Source of the DNA: Beta vulgaris subsp. vulgaris
Taxonomy: Eukaryota; Streptophyta; Magnoliopsida; Caryophyllales; Amaranthaceae
DNA: 64,000 nucleotides
Direction: 5' to 3'
NCBI RefSeq assembly: GCF_026745355.1
Contig: NC_079210.1
Location: forward strand, 29,661,116 to 29,725,115
The translations under genes and the position numbers were made by a program. Below are positions 46,901 through 59,763 of this stretch, piece by piece. Position 1 is the stretch's first letter. The number at the start of each line of letters is the position of its first letter. The notes below the pieces were generated by a model. It was not told where the DNA came from. It ran no database searches and saw only the letters and a program-made list of their open reading frames with translations.

Positions 46901-49181
46901 GCATAATTTTTCCCAACTAAGCTAATGCATCTTCCTTTTTATATCACAAGACCCCGACAAAAACCGGGCAAGCATAGCATTTATCTCCTCTAGCAAACCA
47001 TCCGAGGTACGAAAAAGACTCATCATGTATGTTGGAATGGACTAAGCCACATCTTTGACTAAAATTTCTCTCCCTGGGTAAGACAACAATTTTTCCTTCC
47101 ACCCTTGAAACTTTTTCCAAATCCATTCTTTTATGCCTGCAAACACGACTTTTTAGAACGCCCAATAATAGTAGGATGGCCAAGGTACTTTTCATGACTA
47201 TGTACCTCTCTCATTTTCAGCAAACGAATAATATCACCTCTTCGAGACCCCTCCACATTCTTGTCAGATTTCTCAAAATTAATCTTTTGTCCTCATGCCC
47301 GTTCATATATGATGATAAAATAAGCAATTTTGGAGCATTGTTGAAGTGTAACTCTAGCAAATAAAATGATTTCATCTCCAAAGAAAAGATATGAGACCCG
47401 CGGGGATATTGGGTCCCCTTGCTGGAGAACTCAAGAATGAATGACAAACCCACAAACTTTACCATTTAGCTTAAAAGTAGAGGATACAAAACTTAATAAG
47501 ATCCAATCATCACTGAAACCCATCCTACACATTCCTCTCTCCAAAAAACTCCACTCCACCCTATCATACGCTTTGCTCATGTCAAGTTTTAGTGCCATAG
47601 TTCCACACTTCCCTGCATCGTCCGGTGCTTAATCATCTTAGGATAAAGGCACTCTGGTGAAAGGAAATAAGATCTGGTAATATAATTTTCAACTTATTTG
47701 CCATTACTTTCAAAATGATTTTATAAGCAACATTGCATAGGCTAATAGGTTGGAAATCACTCATACGTTTCGTTTCATTGCATTTTGGGATCAGAACAAT
47801 ATAAGTTTTATTAACTCTAGCAATGTTAATATTGGCATCCCACCATTCTTTCACCAAATTAACCACCCCCGCACCCACAATGTGCCAAATGTTTTGGAAA
47901 AATAATTTATGCATCCCATCAATGCCACGAGTCGTGTTTAGGGTGCATCTGGAAAAGTACTATGTGAATTTCTTCTTGAGTTGGGAGATTATTAAGCACA
48001 CGATTCATTTCATAAGTAACCAGAGATGACATACTTGCAAGTGCATCCTCAAAATCACCAGGATTGGTGGTCATAAATATGTCAAAAAATAGTCTATAAT
48101 GATGTTTTGTAAGTCCTCTTCATTGTGCCTCCAAACATCATTTTTATCATTCAACTAATCAATTCGATTTCTCCGTCTACGTGAACTTGGTTTGTGATGG
48201 AAATAAGAAGTATTCTCATCTTCGTCCTTGAGTTCATTCTCCCTAACTCTTGCAAACCAGTAAGTTTCCTCATGCCTATGCAAATCTTCAAGTTCATCCG
48301 ATAGCGTTTTACATTTCTGCAACATTATACCATCAGGATACGCTTCTGCCATTTACGCAACTCCTTCTCAATTTTCTGAATTTTCTTCTAACTACACCAA
48401 ATTTTGATTCTGCCTAACCACCAAGTTTTGTAGCACAGTGCGCAATCCATGAGTGGAGAGAATCAACTCCCTCCTGATGTCACGAATTCTTCACAACCTC
48501 CTGGCACTCCTCACTCACTAGCCATAGAGCTTCAAAATGAAAATGTTTTCCTCTATGAGACTGGGGTGATAATTCCTCTATATTAAGCATAATTGGAGCA
48601 TGTTCAGACTTGTAGATGGCAAATTCATGAATAACCGAATGGGGGAACATAGTGCACCACTCATCACTAGCAAGAAATCTATCAAGTCTTTCTCTCACAA
48701 TATTTCCAAATTCCGTCCCTCTTTGCCATGTGAAAATACTCCCATGTAACCCAAATCTCGCAGCCATGTAAAAATACTCCCTATATAATCCAACTCCCCT
48801 AAATCCATCCATCACACTCTCACTCAGAATAGCACCTCCCTCCTTTTCCGACATACTCACAATCCTAGTAAAATCCCCAAAAAGCACCATTGACAACTGA
48901 CAAGAATTTGTCAAACTTCTCATAAGCTCCCATGTGCGATGGTTATTTTCACCTTCCGGCCATCCGTAAATTCCTACTGCCATCCATGAAAGATTATATT
49001 CCTTGTCATGAACTTCAACAATAAGGTGATGTTGCGAAAAGGAAAACACATGAATGTTTAAGTCATTCCACCAAAGGCCTAACCCACCAGAATTTCCATT
49101 ACTACTAAAGCACAAGCCATTAATAAATCCACGTCTACTAAGTACTCTCTCTAACTTATGTGAACTTATCATTGTTTCCAC
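43930..49181 (-). pseudogene. LINE-1 ORF2: endonuclease, RT, zinc-binding region, RNase H
   Basis: Endonuclease is open at 49181-48480 (GFINGLCFSSNGNSGGLGLWW, VLFGDFTRI, SEHAPIML); its first residues are missing or out of frame. RT blocks lie at 47914-47633 (TYIVLIPKCNETKRMSDFQPISL) and 47465-47217. The active site at 47371-47382 reads FGDE instead of FADD. The post-RT region is at 46687-46451 (WSVGDGSKIKVWDDAWLP). The zinc-binding region (CSLCGDEQE near 44760) is split by CACTA-B, and RNase H is at 44495-44166 (KFNVDAAV, ELECDVAMVV). Many stops and frameshifts; inactive. Confidence 0.82.
44787..46202. mobile_element. CACTA-B: non-autonomous CACTA element inside LINE-1
   Basis: It starts CACTAGTCGAATAA and ends TTATTCTACTAGTG, with a perfect 3-bp duplication CTA on each side (44784-44786 and 46203-46205). 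The subterminal regions (44810-44990 and 45895-46170) are packed with TTGCTGCGAT and ATCGCAGCAA motifs in both orientations, as in CACTA-A. It is 1416 bp without transposase, so it depends on another element. The middle (45000-45530) is CT-rich, then more GC-rich. Confidence 0.95.
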
Positions 49182-49247
49182 ACCATGTTGAGAGGGCTCA
49201 AACTGTTCGGGAATTGCCGGCTCCTTGACAGTTCCAACATAATGTTT

Positions 49248-50590
49248 TCATTGTTGTTCACGGGGTTCCCCAACAACCGCTACTTCATTTGACACCATCA
49301 TATCATGAATATCATCACCGGCTTTGAGCCTCTTCAAGCTATCATCTTGTCCAATCATATTTGCATCATCAATATCCATCCGCTCTTTCCTTTTTGTTTT
49401 TTTATCATTCACCTCCTCACATTTACCCCGATCAACTGCACAAAGAAGCTTCCTATCCTTGGCAGTAGCTTTCAAATGTCGGATCTTATTAGTTGCCTTC
49501 TTCCCATTATCCCACCCCACTTGAAAAGAAAGAGCCTGAAACAAAGATCCACCCCTACTCGCATCACTCTTGTTCTCATCACATGAACCCTTTACTCCTT
49601 CATTCTCACCCTCCTTTTCTACATTCCCCAAATCATCCGGCACCATCAAGTTCTGTAGAGTAGTAGTGCTCACCTCATCCACCTTATCTTGCACTTGATT
49701 CTTAACCAAAATCAAACTTTTGATCTTGTCCTTCCTCAATTCAGGAGTACTCCCTTCACTCACCACATCTTCGGTATCCACACACTCTTAGTAGGGATAG
49801 TAGGAGTTGAAATATCAACCCTCTTCATAACAAAAAAAAGCACTTTTACATGATGTTACAGTGGCCAATTCTTCAATTTCCCTGTTACAACCTTTGAGAG
49901 GTGAGGCCTTCAAGAAAATTCTCGACCCACCCCTTTCTTTTTCTCTTCCTCTGAAACAACCTAGCAGTCCCTCTCAGCATGTCCCATAACGCCGCACGCA
50001 AACCTGATGAAAGGTAGCCTCTCCTATGCAAACTCCACACGAACCATCTTGTCACTCCTATCCTTAATATCTCTAAACCTTGGAAGGGGTTTATTAATAT
50101 CTAGCATTAATCTGACCCTCCTATATTGCCCTAACAAGTCCTTCTCAATCTCAAACACCTCCCCCATCAGAGTGACCACTACCTTTACATGCACTTCGGA
50201 TTGAGAGTTAAATGGATTTTTTTATTCAGACCCAAAACGGAGAACATGTAAGGCAAATTTAGTCTGATTTCTCATCTCCTTCAATATCCTCAAGCAATAT
50301 TAGGGAATTTTCAAAACATCATGATCTTCCTCCAGAACATTCTCCTTGTCTCTCCAATGGAAGAATTGAAAAGCGAACAGATTCGGTCCCAACACCCTAA
50401 TCATCATTCCATGATTTGGCCATCATGATTTGGTCATAGTCCTTTTCCAAAGCATCAACATTAAAAGGTCTCCCAATCATTAACTTGCTGATCAATAATA
50501 GACAACGTTGTTCTTTTGGATATCCAATACCCGCCTCCTAAATCAACCACATCTTCTCCATCATCTTCTAGCCCTGAATTCGAGCAGTAG
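49248..50590 (-). pseudogene. LINE-1 ORF1 (DUF4283-type, CCHC knuckle)
   Basis: The complement of about 50560-50220 reads in broken frames like the DUF4283 domain (LMIGRPFNVDALEKDY, SVRFSILP). A CCHC-like knuckle FACGVMGHAERDC lies near 49980. The open C-terminal part (49781-49248) is charged and without domain. This is the RNA-binding protein of plant L1 elements. Several stops. Confidence 0.7.
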
Positions 50591-50678
50591 GGTTTGTGTA
50601 TCGCATAGTAGAGAGATAATCCCTTTTTTTTTTAGGGAGAGCCTTTTTCAGATATTCAATTACCCCTCTTGACCTATA

Positions 50679-51728
50679 ATAGATATTTTGTCTATATAAT
50701 CCCAAATACTATTACATTATTCCATATACTGAGAATTTTATTGTTTAAGTTCTAGATCTCTTTTGTTTAAATACAAAGCTGCGAAACTAGTTGCAAATTT
50801 ATCTATTGTGGGAGAAAAACTGATTAAAAACTTCATGAATTAAGCTTGTTGACCTTAACATACTTTTAGTGTAGGGAGCCCAAAGGGTACCCAGTATTCA
50901 TATCGACAACAAGACAAGAATCAAATCTAGAGAATTTAATGGTACCATCATAAATGAATTTACCAGCTAAATTTATTGGTATTTACAATTTATTAGTACT
51001 TATGATGATATATATTATCACAATATTTTATTTATACAAGTAGTGAGCGTGAGCGATTATCCGAGTATTTTTGTATGCTACATCTAAATAGTTTCAAAAA
51101 ATAATTTCATTTTGGGGGTTGTTATCATTTTGGACTATTGTAAAGTCACGGGCAGTAATTGAATTACGGGACCCTTCAGTTAGAAATATCGATTGCCTAA
51201 TTATTCTCACCGACAAACTTGATTTGCTTTATTGGATTCTAAAAAGAATGGTATACCGTAACTTATGATTCAAAAAGGCCCGACTCACAAATATTTGCTA
51301 GAGAAAATGGAGGTCACTCAGAGGATTTGCAAGAGCTTGTCCGATGTATGTCTTCCATGAACGATCTACACACAAGCGTTTCTTTTTCCCTATTAAGGAG
51401 GGAGAAGCCATGGAAGACGTTCCTTTTCTTTTTGGTATATGAAGCGTTGAGAATTCTCAGCTGTTTTCTTGTTTTATATTTTTTTTATGATAATTAATCA
51501 AGATTGGATTTCTTTATATATGACTATTGCTTTGGTTTTTCCATAATGTTGGATGGAGTATTTGATAGATTTGGGATTTCATTGTAATAAGAAATATAAT
51601 TTGCAAATAAAGTAATGTGATTTTATGGTAAAATTATGACATTGTTCACTAAATAGTCATTAGATAAAATTCTGTAATTTTTTTTTTTATTGGTAGATCG
51701 AAAAACATATTGTAAAGTTAATATGTCA
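50679..51728. other. AT-rich intergenic sequence
   Basis: No coding potential, tRNA-like boxes or terminal repeats were found. Confidence 0.5.
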
Positions 51729-51872
51729 TGTAATCTGTAGCTGAAAGATATGATAATCTCCTTGAGGAGCCTCTATGATTTCATTAAACATAAATAGGTA
51801 CAACCTAGGTATACAAGAGATATTTACGGAAATAAATATACATCAAACTATTTACATAATTACATTCTAACA
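51729..51872 (-). repeat. copia-3 3' LTR, about 144 bp
   Basis: On the minus strand it begins TGTTAGAATGTAA directly after a GGGTGTG polypurine-like stretch and ends near CAGATTACA. The partner LTR is not in the window, so the outer limit is provisional. Confidence 0.6.
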
Positions 51873-53823
51873 CACACCCGCAGTTGGAGCGGGAGGAGGA
51901 CGGACGCTCAAACTGGAGCAAAACTCATAGAAGAGAGAACTAGGAAGACCTTTGGTGAAGATGTCAGCATACTGATACGCAGAAGGTACATGGAGAACTC
52001 GAACATGACCAAGGGCAACCTTCTCGCGGACAAAGTGAATATCCATCTCGACATGTTTAGTGCGTTGATGTTGGACAGGATTATGAGACATGTAAACATC
52101 ACTAACATTGTCACAGAAAACCATGGTAGCTTTGGTGAGAGGACTGTGTAGCTCTAGAAGAAGGTTGCGGAGCCAACAAGACTCAGGGACGACGTTGGCA
52201 ACGCCGCGATACTCGGACTCGGCACTGGATCTAGAGAGGGTTGCTTGCCGTTTTGAGGACTAAGAGATCATGTTATCACCAAGAAAAACACAGTACCCTA
52301 ACGTAGAGCGCCTCGTGTCGGGGTACCCACCCCAATCTGCATCTGTGTAGGATATAAGGCTCGTGGCAGGAGTAGAGGAGTAATGCATACCATAGTCTAA
52401 CCTTTAGGTATCGAAGGATACGCTTTAGGGCATGAAAGTGATGCTCACGAGGGTCATGCATGAAGAGAAAAATCTGCTGAACAGCATAAGAGATGTCAGG
52501 ACGAGTAAAAGTCAGGTACTAGAGGGCACCAGCAAGCTGACGATAAAGAGTGTGGTCCTTCATAGGAGGACCGCTGGAGGCGCTGATTTTGGCCTTAATA
52601 TCAACAGGAGTAGCAGAAGGGTTGCAGGAAGACATGTTAGCACGGGCAAGAATTTCCTCGCCATATTTGCGCTGAGATAGGAACATGTGCTGGGAGGTGC
52701 GTTTGACTGATATCCCAAGGAAGTAGGAAAGAGGGCCTAGATCAGTCATAGCAAACTCGGACCGAAGAAGGGAGATGATGCGATTTCGGAGAGAGTCCGA
52801 GGAGGAGGCTAGCACAATATCATCCACATACAATAAGAGATAGGCCATGTCCTGTCCACGGCGAAAAATGAAGAGAGATGGATCACATTTGCTGCTGACA
52901 AAGCCAAGAGACAAGATGTAGGTGGCAAAGCGTTGATACCATGCCCTGGGTGCCTGTTTCAAACCATAGAGAGACTTTTGCAATAAACAGACACTTTTAG
53001 GATTAGCGGAGTCCTAAAAACCTGGGGGTTGAAACATATAGATAGTTTCCTGCAAATTACCATGTAAGAAAGCATTTTTCACATCAAGCTGGTGGATAGA
53101 CCACCTATGGGACACAGCAAGACTGAGAACAGTACGAATAGTATTAGGACGGACCACTAGGCTAAAAGTTTCATCACAATCAATGCCAACCTCCTATGTT
53201 TTACCATTAACAACCAAACGCGCCTTATAGCGCTCAAGGGACCCATCAGACCGGAACTTATGTTTAAGCAACCACATACAACGAATCACATTGGCCCCCG
53301 GGGGACGCTCTGCCAAAGTCCAAGTATTATTTTTAATTAGCGCATTATATTCATCATACATGGCGGCTTTCCAGTTAGGATCCTATAAGGCTTGGAGGTG
53401 GGAGCGGGGTGAGGGGGACAAGGCAGGTGGGAGTTGGACACTGAAAAAACGGTGGCCAAGGTAGGGATTGGGTTTGAAAATGCCATTTTTGGCTTCTAGT
53501 GGTAGGTGGGCGGGCGTCGGGTGGGGGCTGGGGTGTAGCGGAGCTAGGCGGAGGGGAGGGGGAAGGGGCGGCGAGGGGCTGGGTGGGCTGGTAGGCTCAC
53601 GGCGGCTGCTGGGTGGAGAGTTAAGGTCGGGAGATGCGAGGGGCGGAAAGAAAGGTGGGCTGGGGGGGTTTGGAGTGTTGGGTTGGGCTGGGGGCGGAAG
53701 CGATTTAGTGGAGTTGGGCAGGAGGGGAGTAGAGGGGGGGATAAATGGGCCAGATTGCTGGACCTTTTGTGAAGGAGAGGGAAGAGGGAGGGGAGGGGAA
53801 GGGGGAATGGCCTGTGAGGATTG
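51873..53823 (-). pseudogene. pol: copia-3 RT and RNase H
   Basis: A long Pro/Ser-rich linker (53823-53390) follows integrase. RT then has [29 protein letters not shown] and LLLYVDDIVLAS (intact YVDD, about 52820-52831). RNase H spans about 52500-51867 with FCDNVSDVYMS, TKHVEMDIHFVREK and ADIFTKGLP. In-frame TAG codons lie at 53383-53385, 53194-53196 and 53014-53016, each explained by CAG to TAG. A frame change follows near 52400. Otherwise the domain is well kept. Confidence 0.88.
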
Positions 53824-54470
53824 CACTACTACAAAAAAGGGCAAAGATAACTGTTAAATAAGGCTTTACATAACAGTTTTGAGGTGTTATTCAAGTCAAT
53901 ATAATGTAAAGTAAACATAACACATGAGAAAAATGTTATGTTTGCTAGAAAAAACATAACAGTCATTTATAATACATGTTATACCGCTAGATAACATATT
54001 TTGTAAATAAGCGTTATGTTTGCTATTTATATGACAAATTGAAAGAAGGAAAATTTAACACTTATCTTAAATAAATGTTATGTTTTCCTATAATATATAT
54101 AACATATATTACCTGTAACCGTTATCTATAATATTTGTTTTTTTAATTATCAGATTCTCACCTGTGAGCAGGCGTTAATTACACTTGCTCAACAATTCCG
54201 TATAGTACTTGTTGTATGATACTCAACCCCTAGGATCTTACAACCAACAAATTGAATCGCAAAATTTTTTATTTCACAAAATAATTCAACCAATATTCAT
54301 AAGTCTAAACTTCCAAAAACTACTATATATACATATTAATATTAATCTAAACCATAAACAATCAAATCTAGACTAGCCAATATCCACATGATACTAATAT
54401 CCAAATCCAAAAATATAATGTACGTCCGAAAATAGATTAAGGTAAAAAAAAGTTAGGCGGGAAGTTAGAA

Positions 54471-54583
54471 CTCATTCATCATTTGTGCTTCTTGTTGATC
54501 TCCGACATATGTAATCCACAACTCCCTGAGTTCATCAATTTTCTCCTGAGAATAGGTTCGACCAAGGCCGTGATAATACTGCA
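54471..54583 (-). pseudogene. Ulp1-type protease C-terminal exon in CACTA-C
   Basis: The complement reads YYHGLGRTYSQEKIDELREL followed by WITYVGDQQEAQMMNEF and a stop. This is the same C-terminal helix pattern as in CACTA-A (YTEDQINEVKNKWA). It follows a likely AG acceptor. The upstream exons with the catalytic His, Asp and Cys were not found, so only a remnant of the protease gene is supported. As in CACTA-A, it is transcribed toward the nearer terminus. Confidence 0.55.
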
Positions 54584-54589
54584 GTAAAG

Positions 54590-56280
54590 GTAATTACATA
54601 ATAAGTATTCATAAAACAATTATGCATTTGTATGTATCTGCCACAAATTGTCAAATATCTACAACAACATCTTTGAGACTCAAACAGTAAGATTGTATAT
54701 TAATTCAGGTGCCACTACATTCACCTTGAAATAGACGTGCTTTCTACTTTCTAAACTACATGCTTCAATTCAAAGTATTAATTATGAGTTTGGCCTTCAT
54801 TTCCTTATCACTTCATAGATATACATGTATGGGATGCGTTAAGGTTTAAACAGTCTCATTGCATGTTTGTCTACCAATATACCTCAAATGTCTTTTGTCA
54901 ATGGTATTGGGAAAAGATTATATACTTGGCCTTATTTCCCACCATATACCTCAGATCTCTTTTATAGATGTCTTTCACTTTTGTCATTTTCCTATTAGTG
55001 TTTATATCTTGAATTTGGCTTTAACTGAATAAACATAAGTATGCACTGAAGTATAATTCATTTTCAGCTAGCAAAACAAATTTCAACCATTCAGATCATA
55101 TAGTGTTTGGCTAACAGTAAAGTATCTCTTCCTTGGGCACTAAATTAATTCAGTCATATACATAGTTTATCATCACATATTGATGCTATCAAACTAAAAT
55201 GGTCGTCGCTTCATAAAATCCTATCTCTATTTGCTGAATAGGTGCTATTATTATCTTGGTATGTAGGTGGAGGACCTTGCACGCTTGTCTATACAGTCTA
55301 CACCTATCTATATTGACGTGGATGAGGGGAGGAGAAAGGTAAATGGAACTAGAAATCGATGCCGCATTTACTGCATTTTTTCCTTCTCTGCCAGCCTTAT
55401 ACGATTGTTGTAAAATATAATCCTATTAAATACTGGTTTCACAGGTTACAAATGAAAAACTATAGCAGGGCTATTTTGTTATTCCTAGATTTCCTACACC
55501 ACCAAACAGCTTATGGACTTTACCACTAAATTTTCTCTATTACAATTGGCTTAAGAGAAACAAGCAGCTTCAGCCAGCATTCATCATCTAGCATCCAGCA
55601 TCCAACATGTCTATATTAACTTCCAAGAAGTGTTTCTATCATTCTTTTACTTATAAGGAAAACTGGAACTGGACCTTCAACCATAGTAGATCAAGAAGGT
55701 GCAGTTCTAAATCAAGAAATAGGCAGTCGTTAATTTATCAAGCAGTACATGTCTTCCTTTTTTTAAATGTGTAGCTGAACCATTGGGTTGATGTACTTAG
55801 CATTGAAATTTAGGAAAAACTATTCCTGATACTGAACACGGTTCAGTTGCATCTTTAGGAAGAAACAGATCCTTCACTAATTGAGGAACATGACGAAAAT
55901 CATAGTAGAGTATATCTTTTGTTTCAACTTGCCAAAAAAGGTATAATGTAAATTTTTGAATAGTTTAAGAAGCAATACCAACTATAAAGTTGCTAATGAT
56001 AAGATTCGACACTCACTGCCATGTGATTTTCTAAATCTTGCTGGAGAACTGACAAGAACAACCCCTGCCAGAAACGAGAAAAATCCCCAGTTAAACAACT
56101 ATACTATAACCAATACACAGCCTACACATGACCATAGAATATTGAATGATAAATCAACAAAAAAAGTTCATATGTTCACTGCTTTCTTCCATCACCAACA
56201 TCTATAAGGAATATAAAAAATTTTACTTCCCATACGAAAGGCAAAGAGGTTACTCACTAATGGTGTGAGTTTCAAAGTCT
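54590..56280. other. CACTA-C internal AT-rich sequence
   Basis: Mostly AT-rich and intron-like. One open minus stretch (about 55930-55812, containing ILYYDFRHVPQLVKDLFLPK) might be an exon; I do not recognise it. No transposase motif is visible. Confidence 0.4.
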
Positions 56281-56394
56281 TGGACGCAATTTTTTTTTTT
56301 TTTTTGGTAAGTAAAGAAAGTATATTGATGCTTCACTCCATACAACCTATCTTCCCAAATTGGGAAAAGAAACTCAGGCCAGAACAACCCCTAC

Positions 56395-59300
56395 TTACAG
56401 ATTAGCTAACCAAGCCCTATCTCTGTCACTCCACTTGGTGAACTGACACATGTTGCTCCTGTAATGTACTATACATTGTATCTCCTTATATACACTTTCT
56501 ATTCTATTGACTTTTAAATGCCATAAAGCATCATTTCTAGCCCTCCATATCTGGTATACTACAGCAGCCAGCACTGTGTATAGAACCTGCCTTCTCATTT
56601 TTGTTCCATTGTAGCTTCTTCTAATCCATTGCATCCATTGCTGAAGTGTTTTGTTATGTGTTGTTATTCCGAGCCAGCCACAAAGCTTAGTCAATAGTTG
56701 CTTGCTAAATTCACACAGGAAGAATAAGTGCCCATGAGTTTCAACTTCAATTCCACATAGGCAGCAGAGTTTGTCATTACTGACACCATACTGGTATAGC
56801 CTATCCTTGGTTCTGAGCTTATTCTGGATACAGATCCATGTAATAAACCTGTGTTTAGGAAGAGACATCCTATTCCAAACACCTGTAGCCCAATGGACTC
56901 TGCTAGGTTCCTCCATCAACATGTCATAAACATTACTTATGACATATTTGTGATCAGCTCTCCATGTCCTCATTGCAATCTGCTGCATTTGATCCTTCAC
57001 CTTGCATAGACATTTCATGATCCAACTGGCACTTGCTGGTGCTTTGTAATCCCACCAGCTGCCATCTTTAATATATATTGAGTGAACCCACTTAACCCAT
57101 AGCTCCTCTTTTTTACACCCAATATGCCACACAAGCTTGCCTACTGCTGCTTTATTCCACACATTGATATTCCTGAAACTCAGACCCCCATACTTCTTTT
57201 GTGTACATACAGTGGTCCATTTAATGTGGCCACTCTTCCCACCCACTGCATTTCCACACCAAAGATAATTTCTGCAAATATCATTCACTCTATTCAGAAT
57301 AGCCTTGGGCAAAATAAAGATTTGTGCCCAATAACTATGCAAGCTCATCAAGACAGCATTCACCAACTGAGCTCTTCCTGCAAAAGACAAATTTCTAGTG
57401 CTCCACCATCTGATTTTAAGCACCATTTTTTCAATCAGCTTTTCACAATCAGCTATTTTTAGCTTCTTAGTGCTTATAGGTACCCTAAGGTACTTAAAAG
57501 GAAGTTCTTCTTTAACAAACCCTGAAAAGCTTGCTATTCTGTTGACTTCACTCTCCTCTACTGCTGAGCAATACAAGGATGATTTGTGTTTATTTGCTTG
57601 TAATCCAAAAGACTCAGTAAATAACTTCAACCCTTGCATCATGAGGTAAGCAGATTTGGCTTCTCCTTTGCAAAAGAGGATTAAATCATCTGCAAAGCAT
57701 AGATGATTTATCTTCAGATCAGCACAACCCTTAAAGTATTTGAAATCTGGTTGCTCTCCTACATAGTCAAGGATCCTTGACAAGTAGTCCATGCATAGTA
57801 CAAAGAGCATGGGTGACATAGGGTCACCCTGTCTTAACCCCCTTTTTGCTTCAAAGAATCCTTCTGCACTGCCATTCATCAAAAGTGTAAACTTTGGAGT
57901 TGTTATACAAGCCATGACACACTTGATGAACTGAAGAGGAAAATTCAAAGCCTCCAGAAGCTCTTTGACAAATGTCCACTCAACAGAGTCATATGCCTTT
58001 TTTAAATCAATCTTCATCATCAAACCCTTCACTTGGTTACTTTTATTGCCAAATCTTTTAACCAAGTCTTGGCACAGGAGGATATTGCTTATGATATTCC
58101 TTCCAGTAATGAAGGCACTCTGTGTATGTGACACTATTTCTGGTAAGATCTTCCCAAGCTGTGTGCAAATTAGCTTAGTGATGATCTTATAGAGTATAGA
58201 GCAACAAGCAATAGGTCTATAGTCACCCACATCTGCAGGGCTTGAACTCTTTGGGATCAATGTGATGGCAGTCACATTAATTTCTTTTAGAATCTTCCCA
58301 TTTCTGAAAAAATCTTGCACAGCTTCCACAATGTCTCTCCCAACTATATCCCAGCTCTTCTTATAGAAGCAACTTGAATACCCATCTAACCCAGGCGCCT
58401 TATCATCAGGAATAGAAAAGAGAGCAGCCTTGATTTCCTCACTGTTAAACTTCATGTTGAGAGCTTGCTGTTGTCTATTATCCAGAATTTTTCCTTTTGC
58501 AATTATGCTAGGTTCTATCTTCCTGGTAGCACTATTGCTCCCCAATAAACCTTGATAAAATTCTAGGAAAGCCTCCACAACTTCCCCAGAATTTGCAGCC
58601 CAAGTTCCATCTACTTTTCTTATTGTATTTATTCTATTCTGCGTTCTTCTTTGTTTAATACTCTGATGGAAAGCTCTAGTATTATCATCTCCCTCAGTTA
58701 TCCATCTCAGCTTTGCTTTCTGACTAAGGAAAGCACTGTGATGCTTGTGAGTTGCACTATAGTCCTTCCTTGCTTCTTGCTCTTTATGCCTCAGCTCAAG
58801 ATCATGAGGATTGAGCTGTAATTCTTTCTGCCAGTGGGTCATATTGTGATAAGCTTGAGTATGCTTTACTGAAACATCACCAAACTGAGTGCTATTTAAC
58901 ACCCTCAGATCCTTCTTCAAAGCTTTAAGCTTACTCACAATTTGATACATTTTACACCCCCTCACTGGTTGCTGCCACACCTTCTTCACAATGTCCTGAA
59001 ACTCAGGTGCTTGACACCACATATTAAAAAATCTGAAGGGTTTCTTCTTTAGCTCATTCTGAAAAGATTTGACCAAGAGTGGACAATGGTCATATTCCCC
59101 TTCAGGCATAGTGATGATTTCAGTGTTAGGCCACTGTTCAAACCAGCTATCATTCCCCAAAGCTCTATCCAGTTTGCAAAACACTCTGTCAATTCCCTCT
59201 TGTTTATTGCTCCAGGTATAGAATTATCCAGAAGTTTTCAACTCATTCAAATTACATTCTTCCATACATTGCAGCATATCCATGATCTCTCTTGTTCTAA

Positions 59301-59763
59301 CAGGTTGCCCTACTCTTTCATTTGTTCTCATTATTGAGTTGAAGTCTCCCATAATCATCCATGGAGCATCAATTATTTTTATATCCTTCAAATCCTTCCA
59401 TAAGTCCATTCTCTCCTGTCTACTATTTAAGCCATAGATGAAAGAGCAGAAGAACTTCTTTCCACCATTAAGCACCTCTACCTCAGTATGTATCATTTGA
59501 CTTGAACACTTGATAATATTCACAGCCATAGCAGTAGGGTACCATCCCAATATAATCCTTCCTTTGCCATGCCAAGGGTTATTAGTTGTAATACACCATC
59601 CAGGGCACACATTAAGGTAAAACTCACCTAAGGAGTGAGCTTTAACCTTTGTTTCTAGGAAATTGAACAGCCTAATGTTGTGGGAAACTAAGAAGTTCCT
59701 CACCTCTTGTTGTTTTTTCCTGCTATTCAGCCCCCTCACATTCCAACACACCATATTATCCAT
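56395..59763 (-). pseudogene. LINE-2 ORF2 (endonuclease, RT, zinc-binding region), one stop
   Basis: It starts at ATG 59763 (MDNMVCWNVRGLNSRKK). The endonuclease part has LETKVKAHS and IMGDFNSIM and is cut by a TAA at 59224-59226 just before a FYTWSN motif. The frame then stays open for more than 940 codons to 56395. RT contains ITLIPKSSSPADVGDYRPI, QSAFITGRNI, MKIDLKKAYDSVEW, RGLRQGDPMSP and an intact FADD (57685-57696). The C-terminal zinc-binding region has CCLCGIEVETHGHLFFLC. No RNase H domain follows, unlike LINE-1. It would nick target DNA and prime reverse transcription; one nonsense codon stops this copy unless it is read through. Confidence 0.92.

Larger units (their letters stand above)
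43916..50670 (-). mobile_element. LINE-1: L1-type non-LTR retrotransposon, old, split by CACTA-B
   Basis: On the minus strand: ORF1 (about 50560-49248), ORF2 with endonuclease, RT, zinc-binding region and a C-terminal RNase H (49181-44166), then a short 3' region and an A-tail seen as the T-run 43916-43924. The flanks share GACCTATA (43908-43915 and 50671-50678), extendable to 12 bp with one mismatch, a likely target duplication. The RNase H domain at the end is common in plant L1 elements. Confidence 0.82.

Noticed and set aside
53383..53857. Pro-rich ORF on minus and Gly-rich ORF on plus
   Set aside because: The minus frame is the linker between copia integrase and RT; the plus frame is its shadow.
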